A stretch of 24,375 bases of DNA, from assembly GCA_043381765.1 (NCBI GenBank), contig JBHJMP010001086.1, positions 1 through 24,375 of the forward strand, read 5' to 3'. A model generated the notes under the pieces. The model was given only the letters and a program-made list of their open reading frames with translations. It was not told the DNA's origin and did no database searches. The position numbers and the translations under genes were made by a program. Below, one piece after another: positions 13,869 to 24,375 of this stretch; the first letter of the stretch is position 1; each line of letters begins with the position of its first letter. This DNA comes from Collodictyon triciliatum (lineage: Eukaryota > CRuMs).

Positions 13869-14355
13869 TGGTCGCCGTGCGTGTTTGCCTGTCTTTCTTT
13901 TAACCTTCCTACAATAACGCGTCGCACTTAGTCCACGCATCAAAGGAGTTCTGCGAGATGTTCTCCACCGCTTCCTGCTCGCTGTTTTGTCGGGTTTGGC
14001 TCGCAAGAACAGGGAAACGCAGGCGAAAAAAAGAATAGTTCCATCCACACAATTCTGGAATATATAATATAGTACATTTTATGTCGAATATAGATTCATT
14101 TGATGATCATATATATCAATAAAATATTCCATATACATTAATATAATATATATAAATCTTTCACAAACAATCAAATGTTCAAAAATTCAAACCAGCCCAC
14201 GGAGCCAACAAAAACCAAACACAAACCAGAGCATTCTTCTTTGGTGGCTCTGTCAATCTATTGCGCAGTGTCAAAACACAACCGCACACAAACACAGTCG
14301 CACTCAGCAACAGTTAATCATTCTTTTTTTTTTTTTGCCAGCAACAAAGCCCACA
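13869..14355. promoter_or_regulatory. Divergent intergenic region between DDI1 and the kinesin gene
   Basis: This 487-bp stretch separates two start codons facing away from each other. Its centre (about 14055-14165) is very AT-rich with TATA-like runs (TATAATATA, ATATATATAAA). The kinesin side is C/A-rich and ends in a T-run before ATG. No third gene is seen. A shared promoter is inferred from the arrangement, not shown. Confidence 0.5.
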
Positions 14356-23433
<9,078 letters not shown>

Positions 23434-23750
23434 ATGCCGAAACAAAACAAAAAAGAAACAAAAAAAAAAAGAAGACCTGGTAACACATTGAATCGACTTC
23501 TCACAAAGTAAAGACGACATGTCGCATTATTTCCCTCCCATTCTTGCCGCTCTCAAAGGACTTGTTTTCTCATCGGTTGGTTCACTAAATACCATGGACG
23601 AATAAATCCAACGGCCCAGAATCGACATTAAAAATCCGTATTATCCTGTTCAAGTACCTTCTGCCCATGCATCTCCCATTTGCTTATAGGGTTATGCATA
23701 GATGAATGTATATTGCGAATGATAAGCGCTTTACCGACCTGAACCGATAG
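23434..23750. other. Kinesin 3' flank
   Basis: AATAAA at 23601-23606, 168 nt past the stop, is a candidate polyadenylation signal for the kinesin transcript. A short open frame from ATG at 23519 (MSHYFPPILAALKGLVFSS) could be the first exon of a small downstream gene, but I could not join it to a following exon without ambiguity. Confidence 0.4.
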
Positions 23751-24065
23751 AACAAGAAAAGAGAATCTGTTCTGCGGCATCAAGGAGCAGCTTCCACCCT
23801 TGCTACTCACGGCAGACGAGTCGCTATGGGTTGAATGTCTACAAACTAAATAAAGATATACAACCTATTATTCTCAACATATCCCATTTTTGTACAACGT
23901 CCCGATATTTTCCGTCTGTGTTTTTTGTTTGTATTGAGTTTTGTTTTGGGATATATGCTTTGCTGATTTGCGGAGATCAATCAGAATCGCATCAAACGCG
24001 CAGCAGAATCGTTGATGGACTTTGGTGTGGACGCTGTCAAAACACAACCGGCAAAAGTGAAGTAA
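23751..24065 (+). CDS. Possible exons of an unidentified small + strand gene
   Basis: Two open segments join in phase 0: 23751-23829 (contains LFCGIKEQLPPLLLTADES) and 23976-24065 (reads INQNRIKRAAESLMDFGVDA and ends in TAA). The second is protein-like, with alternating charged and hydrophobic residues, and follows a GGAG acceptor. The donor after TGG (GTTGAA) is weak, no upstream exon joins cleanly, and both segments are open in other frames, including the minus strand. No family is recognised. The region could simply be 3' UTR or spacer. Confidence 0.25.
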
Positions 24066-24139
24066 AGTGCAGTGGCAATATTCGCAGTATTCGCCGGCCT
24101 TTGCTTGACCCCCACCCAAAAAGGCTTGTTGAGCCTTGA

Positions 24140-24375
24140 GGGCTTCTGCTTCTGCTTCTGCTTCTGTTTCTGTTTATGTTTCTGTTTATGTTTCTTTTTC
24201 TGTTTATGTTTCTTTTTCTGTTTATGTTTCTTTTTCTGTTTATGTTTCTTTTTCTGTTTATGTTTATGTTTATGTTTATGTTTATGTTTATGTTTATGTT
24301 TATGTTTATGTTTATGTTTATGTTTATGTTTATGTTTATGTTTATGTTTATGTTTATGTTTATGTTTATGTTTAT
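24140..24375. repeat. Nested GCTTCT / TTTCTG / TTTATG repeat running off the window
   Basis: Starts as CTTCTG hexamers, becomes alternating TTTCTG and TTTATG, then an 18-bp higher-order unit made of TTTCTT, TTTCTG and TTTATG (about 24180-24258), then pure TTTATG to the end. The graded order shows a hexamer spreading by stepwise mutation and amplification. The array is cut by the window edge. Confidence 0.93.

Noticed and set aside
14335-14355. Kinesin start seven codons earlier at a TTG
   Set aside because: TTG is not a normal eukaryotic start. The ATG at 14356 is the first in the frame.

Overview
This is a draft piece of a nuclear genome from a eukaryote, most likely a protist. The genes are split by many short GT-AG introns (about 50-300 nt), the standard genetic code fits throughout, and simple repeats fill introns and spacers. 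There are gaps of unknown bases at 385-394 and 10370. Very intron-rich genes, abundant microsatellites and a cAMP-receptor-like GPCR would suit an amoeboid lineage such as Rhizaria (a foraminifer like Reticulomyxa) or Amoebozoa. That placement is inference only.

Layout, left to right: (1) a complete three-exon MAPR/cytochrome-b5-like gene, + strand, 131-933. (2) A poorly resolved stretch, 934-3708, with a possible minus-strand multi-exon gene (about 1536-2469) and two candidate two-exon genes for 54-residue proteins, transcribed divergently (2961-2720 minus, 3120-3333 plus). (3) A seven-helix GPCR of the Dictyostelium cAR/class E type, + strand, 3709 to about 5468, with an uncertain 3' end. 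(4) A minus-strand, three-exon gene (9586-6575) for an 825-residue Gln/Asn/His-rich protein carrying an in-frame THNQ minisatellite and a polyglutamine tract. (5) DDI1 on the minus strand (13868-10140, 13 exons, 442 residues), with ubiquitin-like, helical, retroviral-protease-like and UBA domains. (6) A kinesin-12 (KIF15-like) gene, + strand, 14356-23433, resolved into 33 frame-consistent exons, 1226 residues. (7) A 3' flank with possible small exons, ending in a long TTTATG-type repeat.

The four main gene models were built by joining open segments at GT and AG sites so that phase is kept and family motifs line up. The totals divide by three (396, 1329, 2478 and 3681 nt), which supports them. 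The genes look like ordinary, unrelated cellular functions rather than a cluster: haem/steroid binding, signalling, ubiquitin-linked proteolysis and spindle motor. DDI1 and the kinesin start head to head across 487 bp and may share a promoter. I did not find a convincing new biological system. The most unusual items are the minisatellite-bearing Q-rich protein with its upstream 11-mer array, the pair of tiny divergent genes, and a 19-nt terminal exon in DDI1.
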